A DNA stretch of 64,000 bases from Ascaphus truei. Taxonomy: Eukaryota > Chordata > Amphibia > Anura > Ascaphidae. Made by a program: the position numbers and the translations under genes. Within the stretch, counting starts at the first letter, position 1; each line of letters starts with the position of its first letter. The notes below the pieces were generated by a model. The model worked only from the letters and a program-made list of their open reading frames with translations, made no database searches and was not told the DNA's origin. Positions 1-11,376 of this stretch are shown one piece after another. The DNA is taken from NCBI GenBank assembly GCA_036426205.1, contig CM071573.1:46491789-46555788 (forward strand), given 5' to 3'.

Positions 1-821
1 TGTATGATAATACTGATAATGAAAGATTCCAATAGAGCCACATTGATGTTACAATTATAAAGTAGTTTCTGAATTACACTGTGGAACGTAGCATGCGAAA
101 TTAACAGATAGAACTATAAAAACGTAGGAGTTCTGTATTAGATTGTCAGCTCTTTGCTGTATTTGTTTTATCAGGGAGTTCTGAGTTTATGAACAAACCC
201 TCCACTCCTGTGGCTATAAGCGCCATTATTTCCCAGCACCAAGAACTTTGTCTCTTCTTTGTTCTCCTGTTACACTGTATCCATGCAGCACTAAACTGAA
301 AACACAGTAACAAATAGCCAAAGTGCACATCTTACACCCCTCCCAAGGAACTATTTTTAACATTTACAAAGCAGTCAATATGTTGGCTGGAGCCAAACCC
401 AACATTTAAAAGCTGCCGACATCATTATTAAGTATTTCTGCTGACTCGAACACCCAGTTGTCCCCAGTGGACTGCTTTAAATTCTTTAAGGTGATGACTT
501 GACCCCCATCTGACATTTGGTTTTTAAACTGATAAACTGGTACCTAAGACTTATGCTAAACTATGTATTCTGTATAGGAATAAATTGTACCTTAATGACT
601 TGGCTGCTGTTCAAGGCATGTTAATAGCCATCATTAACAATGGGGACATTGTGTATGGTACAGTAACTTGGATTCTCCAAAGTAAGCTGAGACTCTTGTA
701 CAAATCTGCCATTTTGCTGCGACAAGCAACTGCACAACCTGCGGTATCACTTCAAATAAACTTTTGACAAAAAGGGGTAGTTTCCCTGGAATCCCAGCTC
801 GGTTACCTATATATAATTTAC
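1..821. other. No gene seen; AT-rich single-copy-looking DNA
   Basis: Only ORFs of about 60 codons occur, with no recognisable protein similarity and no paired splice sites. I see no tandem array and no terminal inverted repeats. Confidence 0.6.
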
Positions 822-1250
822 CCACAATAACTTAACTAAGTATGGTAAAACCGATCCCATGCTTCATTTTGCAACGCCAGTATAACCACCCCTGGGTCAC
901 TGATGAGACCCACTAAGGTCAAAACGGCTGTGTGTGGGTAGGTTTACTGGCTATGCATCTTAACCCAGGCTGTGCTTAAAAGGTGTTCAATGTCGCATGC
1001 ATAAGCTTATAGGGATCCATGTCAAAATGGATTTGAAGCAAAAGGTGACACATTGTGTGCTCATTTGCATGTCATTTCCCAGAAACCCTTACTGCAATGG
1101 AAGCACTGTGTGCTGGGTGATAATGGTGAAAAGCGGGGTTGCAGACCTGTCTAAGACATGCAAATGAGCACACAGTAATATTTCCTTTTGCTATATGCTT
1201 TACTGTGGAGGGTTTTTGTCACTTTTTTTATCCACCATAACTTAACTAAG
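822..1250 (+). mobile_element. Retroposon with hammerhead-like core, flanked by 19-bp direct repeats
   Basis: A 391-bp body (841-1231) lies between near-identical direct repeats, CCACAATAACTTAACTAAG (822-840) and CCACCATAACTTAACTAAG (1232-1250), which match at 18 of 19 positions. That is the length expected for a target-site duplication of a retroposon, or for the pseudo-LTR remnants of a ribozyme-bearing element. The body carries a hammerhead-like core near 900-925. It also has an inner inverted repeat (about 1054-1074 against 1155-1174) whose arms contain ATTTGCAT, the Oct-factor octamer. A second, shorter copy of the family lies at 58245-58520 on the opposite strand, so this is a dispersed family. 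I see no coding capacity, so it is non-autonomous. Which LINE or Penelope machinery would move it is unknown. Confidence 0.6.
851..927 (+). ncRNA. Degenerate hammerhead-ribozyme-like motif
   Basis: At 900-906 the sequence reads CTGATGA, the conserved first core segment of hammerhead ribozymes. It is followed at once by a 4-bp stem II, GACC (907-910) with GGTC (917-920), closed by a 6-nt loop. The next bases are AAAAC (921-925), where the active consensus is GAAAC. CCG at 851-853 can pair with CGG at 925-927 as a short stem III in a type III topology, with a nearby ATC as a possible cleavage triplet but with an extra A. The G-to-A change hits the residue known as G12, so this copy is probably inactive. 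Identity as a hammerhead is inference from core and stem geometry. No covariance-model search was run. Confidence 0.4.
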
Positions 1251-1259
1251 CATACACAC

Positions 1260-2960
1260 CACTCCCTCCCCCCACCCCCCAACTGGCTTGATTGTATGGT
1301 GTCCTAATACTTGCCTTGGATGTTGGACTAAGGTAGGGTACAGCCCTGTAGATTATAGCACCCTATATAATGGTTTCACTTTACTACTTTAAGTAGATGT
1401 TGTTTTTTTCCCTGGAATGCAGTTAATTTGTCCTCTCTAATGCGCAGGGATTTCCAGGCAAGGTTATCTAATCACATCAGACGCTGATAAATTCTAACAC
1501 AATGTGTTGTTGGCCTCTCAAAGTGCTGGAGTTAATCTAGGCTGTAAATTAATGGGGCAGTTCCTGCATGCTACTGTATGTTATATACGCTCCATTTCTT
1601 GGGATCAATTTACGTATTTACCAATCCAGGTGATAAAATGACAGAGGATTTTCTCTACCACATTTTCAAATGAAGATGCCACGAAGCCCCAGGGAACACC
1701 CGGTATCACAGTTATTATGAATACTACAATCTATAAATCAAGGCTCTTCCCTTTGTAACTGTGCACATTCAGATGCAGCAAGACCTTTCAGGCCTATAAA
1801 ATTTTACTATGAAAGAAAATTACTTTAGTTCATTAAACCTATTGTAAGATCTTGCCAACATTAAATTAGTAAAAGTGCTCAGCGTACGTGAAACGAGATA
1901 TATGAGACTTTGTTTCCAGCAATTTACAGTATAAATGTGTTCTATTCTTGGGGAGGTAAGGAGGGAAAACGTAAAGACTAGAGAAAGGTGACAAGAAAGG
2001 AACAGTGTCTCATGTATCACCCAGATATATGAGACTGGGAGAGGTGCGATCTCTTTATGCAGACAAATGAGAGTCCAGTACTTAACCACTCGCCAATTAA
2101 TTCCTGCTCTCAGCAATCCTGCCTTCCTAAAATAGTGAGATTAACATAATAATAACTGAAGCAAAAATCAACTACTCACTCCTTTCACTACTGGAGTGGC
2201 AGAATGCAGTGCCCGCTCCTGTAACGATGATCTGTATAACTACCCCCCTAACCATGGGGCAATATGCACAGGTTTTTTGCCTGGGATGGCACAACATGAT
2301 TGGCTGTGTGGCAAAGCATGAGTTCAATTCTGAAGCATCTGCCCAGACTATGGCATTTTATTTTAAAGGATCAACAAAGTGGAAGTAATATGTCACCAGT
2401 GTACTCAGGGGGTCGTCAAAATCAGCAAAAACTGTACTTTATTTGTTCAGTCTCAATACTGACATCTTGCCATACTAAGTGGAACAAAGTATGACTGTCT
2501 CCTATTCAGAGAGGATAAATAACATTATTGAACCAGTGTGTTGTTACAAGAAATGATATATCCTGTATATTGTTTCCAAATACAGAAGAATTCACATAAT
2601 AAATGTTTCACCCTTTTGCTGTTCATACAACATCAACCTGGAAACAGTGTCTAAACAGCTTTGCCTACCCAGCAGCCATTCCGAAACATTAGAGGATACT
2701 CGGTGGCAGCCATGTTTATAGACACCCACAAATATTATTTGACATTACTTCTTCCTTTTTTTCAAGTTATCATAAAAAGTGGTCCCAGGTGCTTTCCTAT
2801 TTGTCATAAGACAAGTGAGTGGACTTTCTGCACCCCAAATATGTGAAAACAAATGTGGAATTGTTGATGTCCAAGATAATGAAGCTCGTTAGCACTTTAC
2901 TGTAAAAGCGATCATCAGCACAATTCTTCATTTCTTTTCTTGTACTCTCCAATCAAAATG
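1260..2960. other. No gene seen
   Basis: C-rich run at about 1262-1280, otherwise AT-rich sequence. The best ORF, 1820-2116 on the minus strand (98 codons), has low-complexity composition and no recognisable domain. Confidence 0.6.
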
Positions 2961-3650
2961 ACAGGGAATATATATATGGACCACTCCAAGTTTAAGTCCT
3001 CTGACGAAATGCGTAGGAGTGGGGGTGCTAGGCAGGACCCCTGGATTATGCAGTCACGTAACTATGCTTCCTAACACTGCTGAGATTATTTTTCTGGACT
3101 TTGAACGCTTTTGATACTCATGTGTGCAATATACAGGCTATTCACTTTGCACTCTTTTTGAGAGCACGTACTCTTTCATGTCACATGCGTGTTATTTTAT
3201 TCTATGTACAGAGTGACCCTCAGAGCACAGCTACCAATTTCCCACAGAGATTCAAATTGCTGGGTGTTTGGATAATATATCTGCTTTAAAGAGGCGGAAT
3301 TTATGCTTGATGAGGAAGTATTTCATATACCGACTAATCACTCCATGTCCTTAGGGACTTATTATATCAGATGCATGTCTCATGTACTTGGAATTTGAAA
3401 TAGCCTGTCTAAGAGTTTTTTGCAAATCTAAGTGATTCTCGTATTTCTGTCTATACTAGGCATTAGGGTTTACATTGATAGTTTATCCTATATCATACAA
3501 CAGTGTTTCTTTTGGGTAGTATTCATGTCAGGGGTCCTAGCCTAATTTTTAATATTTTTGTACTGTTATCTATTTCTTTTTGTGTCAAGTAATAAATTGT
3601 TATTTTCTAAACGGTATACCCGAGTGCTCTTAAGCGGGTTTCTTTTTTCA
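2961..3650 (+). repeat. Possible dispersed repeat with CTGACGAAATGCG motif
   Basis: The segment begins near a CTGACGAAATGCGTAGG stretch (3000-3018). This is close to the CTGATGAA...CGAAACGCG pattern of the foldback repeats at 15.4, 37.9 and 61.7 kb. It ends near an AATAAATTG stretch followed by an ACCCGAGTGCTCTTAAG segment. No terminal repeats or target duplication were found, so the boundaries and the family are uncertain. Confidence 0.3.
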
Positions 3651-4794
3651 GTGGGTTTGCAGGCTCGGTACTTCTAGTAAAGTCTTTGATATATAAGTTG
3701 TGGAATGCAGCACACTGATTTGGGAAATACCTTCTTTAAATGGAGTTGGAATCTAGAGCCAGGGAGTGTATTCATTTGTGTGCACCGAGAATCTGAATAT
3801 GTGATGTTTGACAAACACGGGCAGGTCTAGGAAACGTCTGGATTCTTCTGGAAGTGAAACATGTAAATCCCACCGGGCTACAAGCCAAATCTATCCATTT
3901 CAATATTATTTCACGGGGCGCTGCTCTTTCCCGGTCCCCCTTTCTACACACCTGAAATAACCTCACCCATTTAGGCAACCACAGGAGCTAAGCAAAAGCA
4001 CTTAGAAATAGATTTGAACTTACAGAACAGAAAACGGAGCACAGGCTTAAAGCATAAAGACTCCCAGCAGGCAGATGTCTGGCAGATGTGAATTGCTCAG
4101 TGCCCTGTTATTATAACATCTCCCCAGTCATCAGGAGGCGATGTGGCCACTTTCTGCAGCCCGGCTGCAGGGAGAGCAGACTGTGATTTGAATGAAATGG
4201 TTCTCTGGGAAGCGGCCAACAAGCTCCGACAGTTTTGAGAAATCCACATTTGGGAGAGACAGGTGAAAGTGAAAAGTTCAACAAGAAAAGTGTGTCTGAG
4301 AAATTGTGAGCTGTAAACAATCGGGCTGTCAGATTCTTCTTTACCAGCAACACCAACAGAAACTGAGAGGCTTGCTCCTAACTTGTCACTGCTGGGAAGA
4401 GATATGTGACTATCCAACATGGCTGTGCTCTAGTTCACTATATTTTTTTAGCACATTTGTACAATTTTAATATGACTATTCACACACGTTTTTGGATTTT
4501 TTTTAATTTTTTTTTTAGAAAGAATAATCTTTTTTGTATTTAAAATTTGGTGACAATTATAACATTTAAATACTTCTTGGAAAATGTTGTCAAAATGTTG
4601 CTATTTTTTGCCAATTTTCTTTTTAAAATTGTGTAAAAATAAAAAAAATAAAAAAAACAAGATTCCATGACAATGTGACCTACATATTGGTCCTGTGAGT
4701 TGGCAATTGTTGGGGGGCGAACCGTGCCAGTTTGTTTGGGGGAAAAAAGTTTACAACCACTGCAAAGTTTCGCCATGTTTCATCACGTTGAACT
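3651..4794. other. No gene seen
   Basis: Contains two overlapping short minus-strand ORFs (4097-4420 and 4111-4356) with no recognisable domain, then an A/T-rich stretch with T and A runs (4440-4670). Confidence 0.55.
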
Positions 4795-5065
4795 TTTTCT
4801 CTTGGTGGCACTATAAAGGAAAGATTGAGAGATAGAGAGTGAGACAGGAAGAAGGGGAAAGTGAGAGAGTCTGGGAGAACACAGAAAGACAGCTTATTGG
4901 GGAGGAGGTAGAAAAGAAAAAAATGGCGCTAAGAAATACAAATAGGATTGTGTGAGCGAGATATGTAGGAAGAGAAGCAATAGAATGGAATGGACTGAAA
5001 GAATAAAAGGCTAAAAAAATTAGACTGAAGAGGGACATTGGTAGAGAAAAACAGAGAAGAAAAGA
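4795..5065. repeat. Purine-rich (GA) low-complexity tract
   Basis: The plus strand is mostly A and G (GAGAGA, GGAAGAAGGGGAAAG and similar). The 89-codon serine/phenylalanine-rich minus ORF here is an artefact of this composition. Confidence 0.7.
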
Positions 5066-5540
5066 ATATTTATTTATCAAATGTTTTACCAGGATGTAAT
5101 ATAGCGGGGCGCAAACTTCTTGAGCTGCGGCCCCCTTGCCGGGAGCCGCAGCATTCGCGCACCCCCTTCTCTCAAAGGCTCGGCGTCAAATGACGCCACG
5201 GTCCTGTGACATCACATGACCCAACCGCGTCATTTGACGCGCGTTGCCTATGCCATGCGACGTCACATGACCCAGCAGCGTCTTTTGATGCCGAGTTGCC
5301 ATGGCGACGCGTGGCCGAAGACCCGGCTGGCAGCAGGTAAGTGAGTTACAGAGGCCTTACGCGGCAGTGGGGAAGAGTGCGGGGCCTCAGTAACCCCCAG
5401 TTTGCGCACCGCTGAAGTAATACATTGAGAGTTACCTCTCGTTTTCAAGTATGTCCTGGGCAGAGAGTTATAATGACAAATACATGGCTACAAATACATG
5501 GTTACATTAAGTGAAGCAGGTTATACATTATGTATAGGAG
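5066..5540. repeat. Dispersed repeat (LINE-like fragment) split by a hAT insertion
   Basis: The parts 5066-5101 and 5423-5540 join into one repeat containing AAATGTTTTACCAG, CATTGAGAGTTACCTCTC and TTATACATTATGTATA. The same order of blocks appears at 43186-43450, so this is a repeat family. It is interrupted here by the hAT element at 5102-5414. I suspect the antisense 3' part of a non-LTR element, but no reading frame supports that. Confidence 0.6.
5102..5414. mobile_element. Non-autonomous hAT element (313 bp) with TIRs and 8-bp TSD
   Basis: The left end TAGCGGGGCGCAAACT and the right end AGTTTGCGCACCGCTG are inverted copies of each other (14 of 16). They are flanked by ATGTAATA (5094-5101) and AAGTAATA (5415-5422), a 7-of-8 matching 8-bp duplication typical of hAT. 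The interior is GC-rich and CpG-rich, with repeated TCATTTGACGC-type blocks and a consensus splice donor CAG|GTAAGT near 5336. It has no coding capacity, so a hAT transposase elsewhere would have moved it. Its insertion into the older 5066-5540 repeat gives their relative age. Confidence 0.85.
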
Positions 5541-5544
5541 AATG

Positions 5545-6365
5545 ATGAGACAGAGGCCCCAGAATGGGGTCGTAGGCTCCTTAAGGGCTGCGACGTCCTG
5601 ATTGGCGTGAGCTGGGGGGTCGGATAACCCCACTTCCCCCACGGAGTGGGAAGTCTGCTTGTCCCCTCCCATCTAGGGGGAGGGGGGTGAGAGGGTATAA
5701 AGAGAGGGTCCCTTTGGGGAAGAGTCAGAGCTAACAGAATTCCCACCCACCCACCCATCCCCAATGTTTTGCTATTGTATTAAACTGTTTGGAGTGTTGT
5801 ATTAATATGATTTTGTATCACCCAGGAGCAGTTTGTCTCCTCGTCACAGCGGAGCTGCCGCGCCAGCCAAGCTCAGGAGACGGAGAACGGGCTAGGACTT
5901 TAGGGTCCGCCTGTCAGCTGGAGCCCCTAGAACAGCTCGGCAGACTGGAGGCTCCAGCTTTAGGGCCAGGCCGGCCTATGCCCAATCAACGCTGGTAAAA
6001 GGCTGGGCGCCAGCTTTATGGCTGAGCCTAAGCTGACCCTAGGGGCGGGAGGGGGAGGGAAGCAGCCCAACATCGGCAGAATGAGGTTCTCCCCCTCCCA
6101 GTTAAAGTGCTTTTGGACGGGGGGAAGGAGCGGGCCAATTCCTGGCTGCCTGGGCAAGGATCTCCCCCCCCCCCATGCACATGATACGGGCGGGGGGAGG
6201 GAGCGGGCCAATTGCTGCCTGTCTGGGCAAGGATCTCCCCCCCATTTCGCATGGATCCTGCTGGGCTGGCGGGCAGGCTGGTTGATTTTAACAGCGGTTG
6301 TTAAAATAAAGCTGTGACCTTTTCTTCCAACCTTGTGTGGTGTGACGTTATTTGGTTTAGCGTTA
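5545..6365 (+). mobile_element. LTR-like GC-rich retroelement fragment
   Basis: This GC-rich block has a promoter-like TATAAAG box (about 5696) and an AATAAA polyadenylation signal (about 6306) followed by a GT-rich segment, the order found in LTRs. An imperfect tandem duplication of about 73 bp covers 6123-6243, each unit holding GGAGCGGGCCAATT and GGCAAGGATCTCCCCC. Several overlapping short ORFs here are proline/glycine-rich artefacts. No TG...CA ends and no target duplication were found, so LTR identity is inferred. A CpG-rich promoter region is the alternative. Confidence 0.4.
6123..6243. repeat. Tandem duplication, about 73-bp unit
   Basis: Two imperfect copies share GGAGCGGGCCAATT, CTGCCTG or CTGTCTG, and GGGCAAGGATCTCCCCCC. 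They lie inside the LTR-like block. Confidence 0.7.
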
Positions 6366-7260
6366 CAAAGGAGGGGCGGCGCTTAAAGCCTTTAAGAGAG
6401 GAAGTCGAAAGTAAATAGAAAGAGGAGAATAAAAGAGAAACAATTATCATGTTAGAAATAAAAGGACGGAAGCGAGAACAAGGGAAAGAAAAGGTGGATA
6501 AGGAGAGACAGAATGAGGAAGGAAGATTAAAGATGGAGATTTGTTACGTTCACAAGTAAAAATATGAATGTGAACAACTGTACCAGAAACCAAATTGAAA
6601 ATAAAAGAGTTTTTAAGTAGAAATGGAAAAGCGGTTGCCAGCTTTTAAAGAAGACTCTTGACCCAGTTTTAATGTCATACGAATCATTTTCTTTTGTAAG
6701 GAAAGCAGAAGATTTTAGTACCCCACGTGAGATTTGGCTGCCTCTACACAGAGCCATATGACAGTACTGGACATGCAAGAATAGTTCCTTTTAAGCTCGA
6801 ATTTCCCTTGCATCATGTAATCAGCCTGAAAACCCAGTGGAAGCACTTGCTTTGAAATTAGTTGCAAGGTGTGATGTCAATATTGTCATTTAAAAATTCC
6901 CTTTGCAGATAGAGAGCTTGTAATGATCGCTAAAACTGGCAGCATACTTACCACCCTAATAGATAACAAGTGACACTTTTCTGTCACATTACAAATGCAT
7001 GAACTATTTAGGGGATTGAGTTAATTGGATTGGCGAGCAAAGCACATGATTAGATTAGAAACACAAAGTAATATGGTATGTTGGAGTTAGAAACTGAAAA
7101 GTGACAGATAAAATACCAGAGGATCACAGGAAGGGAGCCCTGATGGCTGAGTATTGGGGCAGGATAGCCTTGTGCTGAATACACATTGTGTACTCCAAAC
7201 CTTTACTTGGCTGCTGTGTTTAAGGTGTCAACAGAGGAGAGGGATGTGAGCATTTATTTA
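6366..7260. other. No gene seen; purine-rich start
   Basis: 6366-6540 is A/G-rich (GAGAGGAAG, AAAGGACGGAAGCG). The rest is ordinary AT-rich sequence with no repeat ends or exon-like ORF. Confidence 0.6.
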
Positions 7261-7261
7261 T

Positions 7262-7500
7262 TTTTTAAACTTAGTTTTTATTGAGAATTTTACAGCTTTA
7301 ACACATAAGTAAAATGACAGTATGCGATGGGGAGGGAAACGTATAACAAAAAAAAATTGGGGGGTGGTGAATGGAGGGAGGGGAGGGGGCAGCGATATCC
7401 GATAACATATTTGTATAGATCACACTATAAACCGTCACTATAACAGTGTTTACATAATCCTCTATACAATATAGAGGCAAACGCATACAGTATCTTATTG
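7262..7500 (-). repeat. Possible antisense LINE 3' end
   Basis: TTTTTATTGAGAATTTTACAG at the left edge resembles the reverse complement of an A-tailed L1-type 3' end. It is followed by a G-rich, then AT-rich stretch. No ORF remnant is readable, so this is weak. Confidence 0.25.
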
Positions 7501-8500
7501 CACAGCTTACCTGGCAGAGTGGGGTTGTTGTAACTTTATGCCTAAGGTAACCCCTGTAGTGCCTCAGTACCTTCTACCTGCCTCAGTGCGGTATACATTT
7601 TAGAGGACTATTGTTGTGAGATCCGGTTATCTGGATCAGCTGGAGCTGACGGACTTTCCCAACATCCTCTGATGTCACTGAAACAGGGCCAAGTAAACAT
7701 CACATGATCCATCCATTGGAGTCGCACTGATCACACAGACGCACCGGGAAGGAGAGGGAGACGCCGGCATTTCCCTTCCGAATGCCCGTGCGGTGGCACA
7801 CACCCACATTGTCTATTTATACCTGCTACATTGTAAGTAGTGTGAAAAACGCCCCTCTTTTGTAGCGCTGACGTCTGTCTGGGTTCTTCCCGACACAGTC
7901 TTCTAGGGTTAATTATACAAAAAAAAGGATCATGCAAAGTATTACGTTGCTTAACTCCGGCTTCTGCCTGCTTTATTTTCATCCAAGTAAGGGACTGCAG
8001 CTTTAACATGTGCAGGCAGGAGGCACTCAGATGTTAACATTCAGCGGTTTACTCATATCAGTGTTATAGTATTTCCCACACTGTTATTTCAAGAAACAAA
8101 ACTAAATCATATAAACAAAATCCTATCCCATTCAGGGATCTAACTACACAGCAGAATCAGCCTCTCTAACTGCTGCTGGGCCAACTAACCTGGTTCCCCA
8201 GCTTAAAACAGTGCCCTCTCATTTAGGGTCACTAGATAAAGCATACAGTCTTTTAGTTACAGCAATAAACATTTGTTTGTCTTATCTGTTCGTGGTGGGA
8301 ACTCGGTCCCAAGTGTCCAGGCAAATCCTCTGGTACTGTGATACTTGAAGGGGCCGTCCACCCCGAACTGGATGCAGAGGAGCAGCGAAAACCCCAGTCT
8401 CCAGGCTTTAAGAAGAGAGACTGAAATGCAACACTCTCTGCTCTAAATACCTGTGCTAGTGATTAGGAAAGCAGGTGAGGGAGAACTAGACACATTGTAA
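7501..8500. other. No gene seen
   Basis: Short ORFs only, such as 7731-8009 on the minus strand (92 codons, cysteine- and arginine-rich), with no recognisable domain. Confidence 0.6.
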
Positions 8501-8512
8501 TCTGTGGTCTAT

Positions 8513-8531
8513 TTATATATATATATATATA
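8513..8531. repeat. (TA)n microsatellite
   Basis: About nine TA units. Confidence 0.9.
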
Positions 8532-8547
8532 ATCATGTCTGTCATTT

Positions 8548-8700
8548 TCACCATCTGTCAGATTTACAAATTCTAGCCTTAGTCATATTCTCGCCTTGTT
8601 TCCAGAGCGCAACTATTTCTATTCTTGTTGCTGTCGCGATGTTTGGTGGCAGCTTGTTTTTTGCCCTCAATAAATCTTTAAGGGGCCTACTCAGAAGAAA
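8548..8700 (-). pseudogene. Possible N-terminal remnant of a Tc1-like transposase
   Basis: On the minus strand a short frame reads ...ATRIEIVALWKQGENMTKAR..., which resembles the first helix-turn-helix of Tc1/mariner-type transposases (the pattern is a hydrophobic 'IVALxxxG' helix followed by a second helix). The frame stops right after the motif at the (TA)n tract, and the upstream residues do not look like transposase. Without a search this is a weak call. Confidence 0.2.
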
Positions 8701-8839
8701 CAACCACGGGGTTAGTGTGATGTCTATTTGCAGTATCCTTTGGGACCACTCTGGTTTTCTCCCAAAGCTGTGCCATCTTTGAACAAGACCACATATGAAC
8801 AAAAGGAGGCTAGTCCTCCACAACCTTTGGGGCATAGAG

Positions 8840-8949
8840 CAGGGGTCTCCAAACTCAGTCCTCAAGAGCAGCCAACAGGCCGGCTTTTTTGGATATCCCT
8901 GTTTCTACACAGGTGGCTCAACTGATTGTCACCTGTGCTGAAACAGGGA
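8840..8949. mobile_element. hAT MITE fragment, copy 1 (3' truncated)
   Basis: It begins with CAGGGGTCTCCAAACTCAG and continues with the family core: TCCTCAAGAGCAGCC, GGATATCCCTGTTTC and CACAGGTGGCTCAA. It is preceded by GCATAGAG (8832-8839), which fits the nnnTAnnn target pattern of the other copies. The right terminal inverted repeat is missing, so the copy is broken after the ACCTGTGCTGAAACAGGG block. Confidence 0.75.
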
Positions 8950-11167
8950 ATGTAGCCATGTCTAGGATTGGTGTACATATCTCTTTCTCATGTTGGCAGT
9001 AACCCTGGTAAGTGTGCAGGCTTGCCAGCAACCGATCATGAGGTTTGCCCTCACACCCTGGTGAGGTGTCATATGTCCCCAAAGGAAGTGACAGCATGCA
9101 GTGTGTTCCCACTTAGGATACAGGGCATGTTTGTTCTCCGGGGGGTGATATAAGACACAGCACTGCCTAAAGTTAGAAGTTCAGTTTCCTGTTGTTGAGC
9201 TGCTCAGTTCAGTGAGAGGCACGTGAAGGTCTGCAACATTGTTGCAGTGTCTCCTGCTAGCTGTGAGTCAGTGAGCATACGCAGCAGAGTTAGAGGAGCT
9301 GAGAGAGACAAAGCAGCTCAGGAGAGGAGCTGACAGGTTTAAAAGAGATCTTTTTAAGGTCACAAGTCACAGTCGGTTTGAGGCTACAACTGCAGTACAT
9401 GGCAAAGTATGAAGCGCCTGAAACCTTACTGCCAGCTTTATGTGCCTTATTAGCATGAAACATTATATAGGGAGCATGGCAGAATTTATTTCGACAAAAT
9501 AGGATCTGACATTTAAGCATATTTGTCCCCAGGAATGTAGTCTGGACTCTGATAGAGCGACATTAGAGAAATGTAGGTTGCGGAGTAAAACTCTGAATTA
9601 TTTGTAAAAATCTGCCCATCGGATATACGCAGAGAATACATAGCATTCTAGTATTGCAAGTTACTGTAACTGGGCAAACTCTGAGGACAGTATATCACGC
9701 GTCCCTAACTGATTCACTGGTCTAACTCCAATGTCAAAAGGGTCATACAGTGTATACATCAGTCAGCATCAATATATCCACTTATAGAGTTATCTGTTCC
9801 AGTAAGACACGGAGAGTGATTACACCAAGCATTACTTAAGATACGAGGGGAAAAACCCGGCACACATAGAAGTAGGTACCCAGAATCCTTGTCTGCATTT
9901 TAACCACTGTATGTCGTGAAAATAGGAAGAATGGTTTATACCGACACTGATATCCAGTCATTGATGTAAGGCCTTATGCTTAAAATATAGATCCAATTGT
10001 ACAATGTCTAAAATATACAGTGTACTTGAATTATAAGAGAAACTTTAAACAGACAGACGTAGCCCTTCACTAGACAATATACTGTAAATATAAAGTAACA
10101 ATCTCCTCTCGTGTTCAGCACAGAATAAGCATTTTCCCACTTAATTAAAACCATAAATCTGCTCAAAATTGGATTTTGAGTTACTGTAAAATCAGATTAT
10201 GACGCAGCCTTATTCCAGAAGCATTACCTGACGGTTAGTTTAATCCATCCCTGGAAACTTGTTTTTTGTGAATAGAAAAAGATTGAGCAATTTCTCACTG
10301 ACTGGGGCAAAATTGGACCAAAGATCCGAACTAGATATACCAAGGAAACAGGTTGCAGATATTATGCATCGGTTTTGCCCCAGACTTGCTGCAGAGAGAC
10401 ATTGATAAATAGACCCCAAAGATGAAAAAATAACAGGGTGAAAGAGCTTAATAAAAAAACAAAAAAGAAATGTATTTTCACGCTCAGCAGCATGGCTGGC
10501 TGCTTTAAATAAACGTACTAGTGTTTAAACCCCTCCATAAAGACATTTTACATTTATATATATTTGCAACCAGCATTCGCATATGCAAAGAGCTCCGAAA
10601 AGATAGCACACTGCTCTGCTGATCTCCAGGCTGGCGGAGGAAGATTCGGAGAAATGTTTAAGCTGTTACCTCACGCAAGAATAACTGTCTGTGATGGAAT
10701 ATGAAAGATAATTTTGCTAATGGAATATAAATCACAAGTTCAGAAAAGTACCCCTCAAATCACTCATGATTATTTAAATGGTTTTTCATAAATGGCATAT
10801 TACAACTCTTGTAATCTATAAATTATAATTAAATATGATATGCCATAATAAGCTGTGATGGGTACTTTGCCTGGATTTCCAATAATTGCAGTTGTTGATT
10901 GCTAAGCTAACGTAACAGTACACGATACATTTTCAAGTATAGAGCAGACTAGACAGATAGAACTCCACTTCTTGGTAATCTCTTAACTGAAGGATGGGGC
11001 AGGGCGTTTTCTTATGGTATGGCCTTTCAATCAATAAAAGAGAATAAAACGTTTTTTCTTCATGTATAAATCTGGGAAATGTCTGCAACCGTTGAGCTGG
11101 AGCTTTAAAACATAGGAGGTCCATAGGACTGTCTCAAATAATAATCTTTCATACACCATCATTCATA
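8950..11167. other. No gene seen
   Basis: About 2.2 kb of ordinary AT-rich sequence. All ORFs are under 80 codons with no recognised domain, and I see no tandem repeats or element ends. Confidence 0.6.
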
Positions 11168-11175
11168 GAGTAGTT

Positions 11176-11368
11176 CACTGGTACACAACTCCAGTCCTCA
11201 AGCCCCTCCAACAGGTCAGGTTTCAGGATATCCCCGCTTCAGCACAGGTGGTTTAATCAGTGGATCAGTCGATGACTCAGCCACTGATTCAGCACAGGTG
11301 GCACAAACAGGAATATCCTGAAAACCTGACCTGTTGGGGGGCTTGAGGACTGGAGTTGAGGACCCCTG
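11176..11368. mobile_element. hAT MITE, copy 2, with exact 8-bp TSD
   Basis: A 193-bp element with inverted ends: CACTGGTACACAACTCCAG on the left, CTGGAGTTGAGGACCCCTG on the right. It is flanked by an exact duplication GAGTAGTT (11168-11175 and 11369-11376). The interior is a long imperfect palindrome built from the CAGCACAGGTGG and GATATCC blocks of this family. It is non-coding. Confidence 0.9.
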
Positions 11369-11376
11369 GAGTAGTT

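Noticed and set aside
3000..3018. Hammerhead core at CTGACGAAATGCG
   Set aside because: Lacks the CTGATGA segment and the stem II pairing. Kept only as part of the CGAAAYG motif observation.
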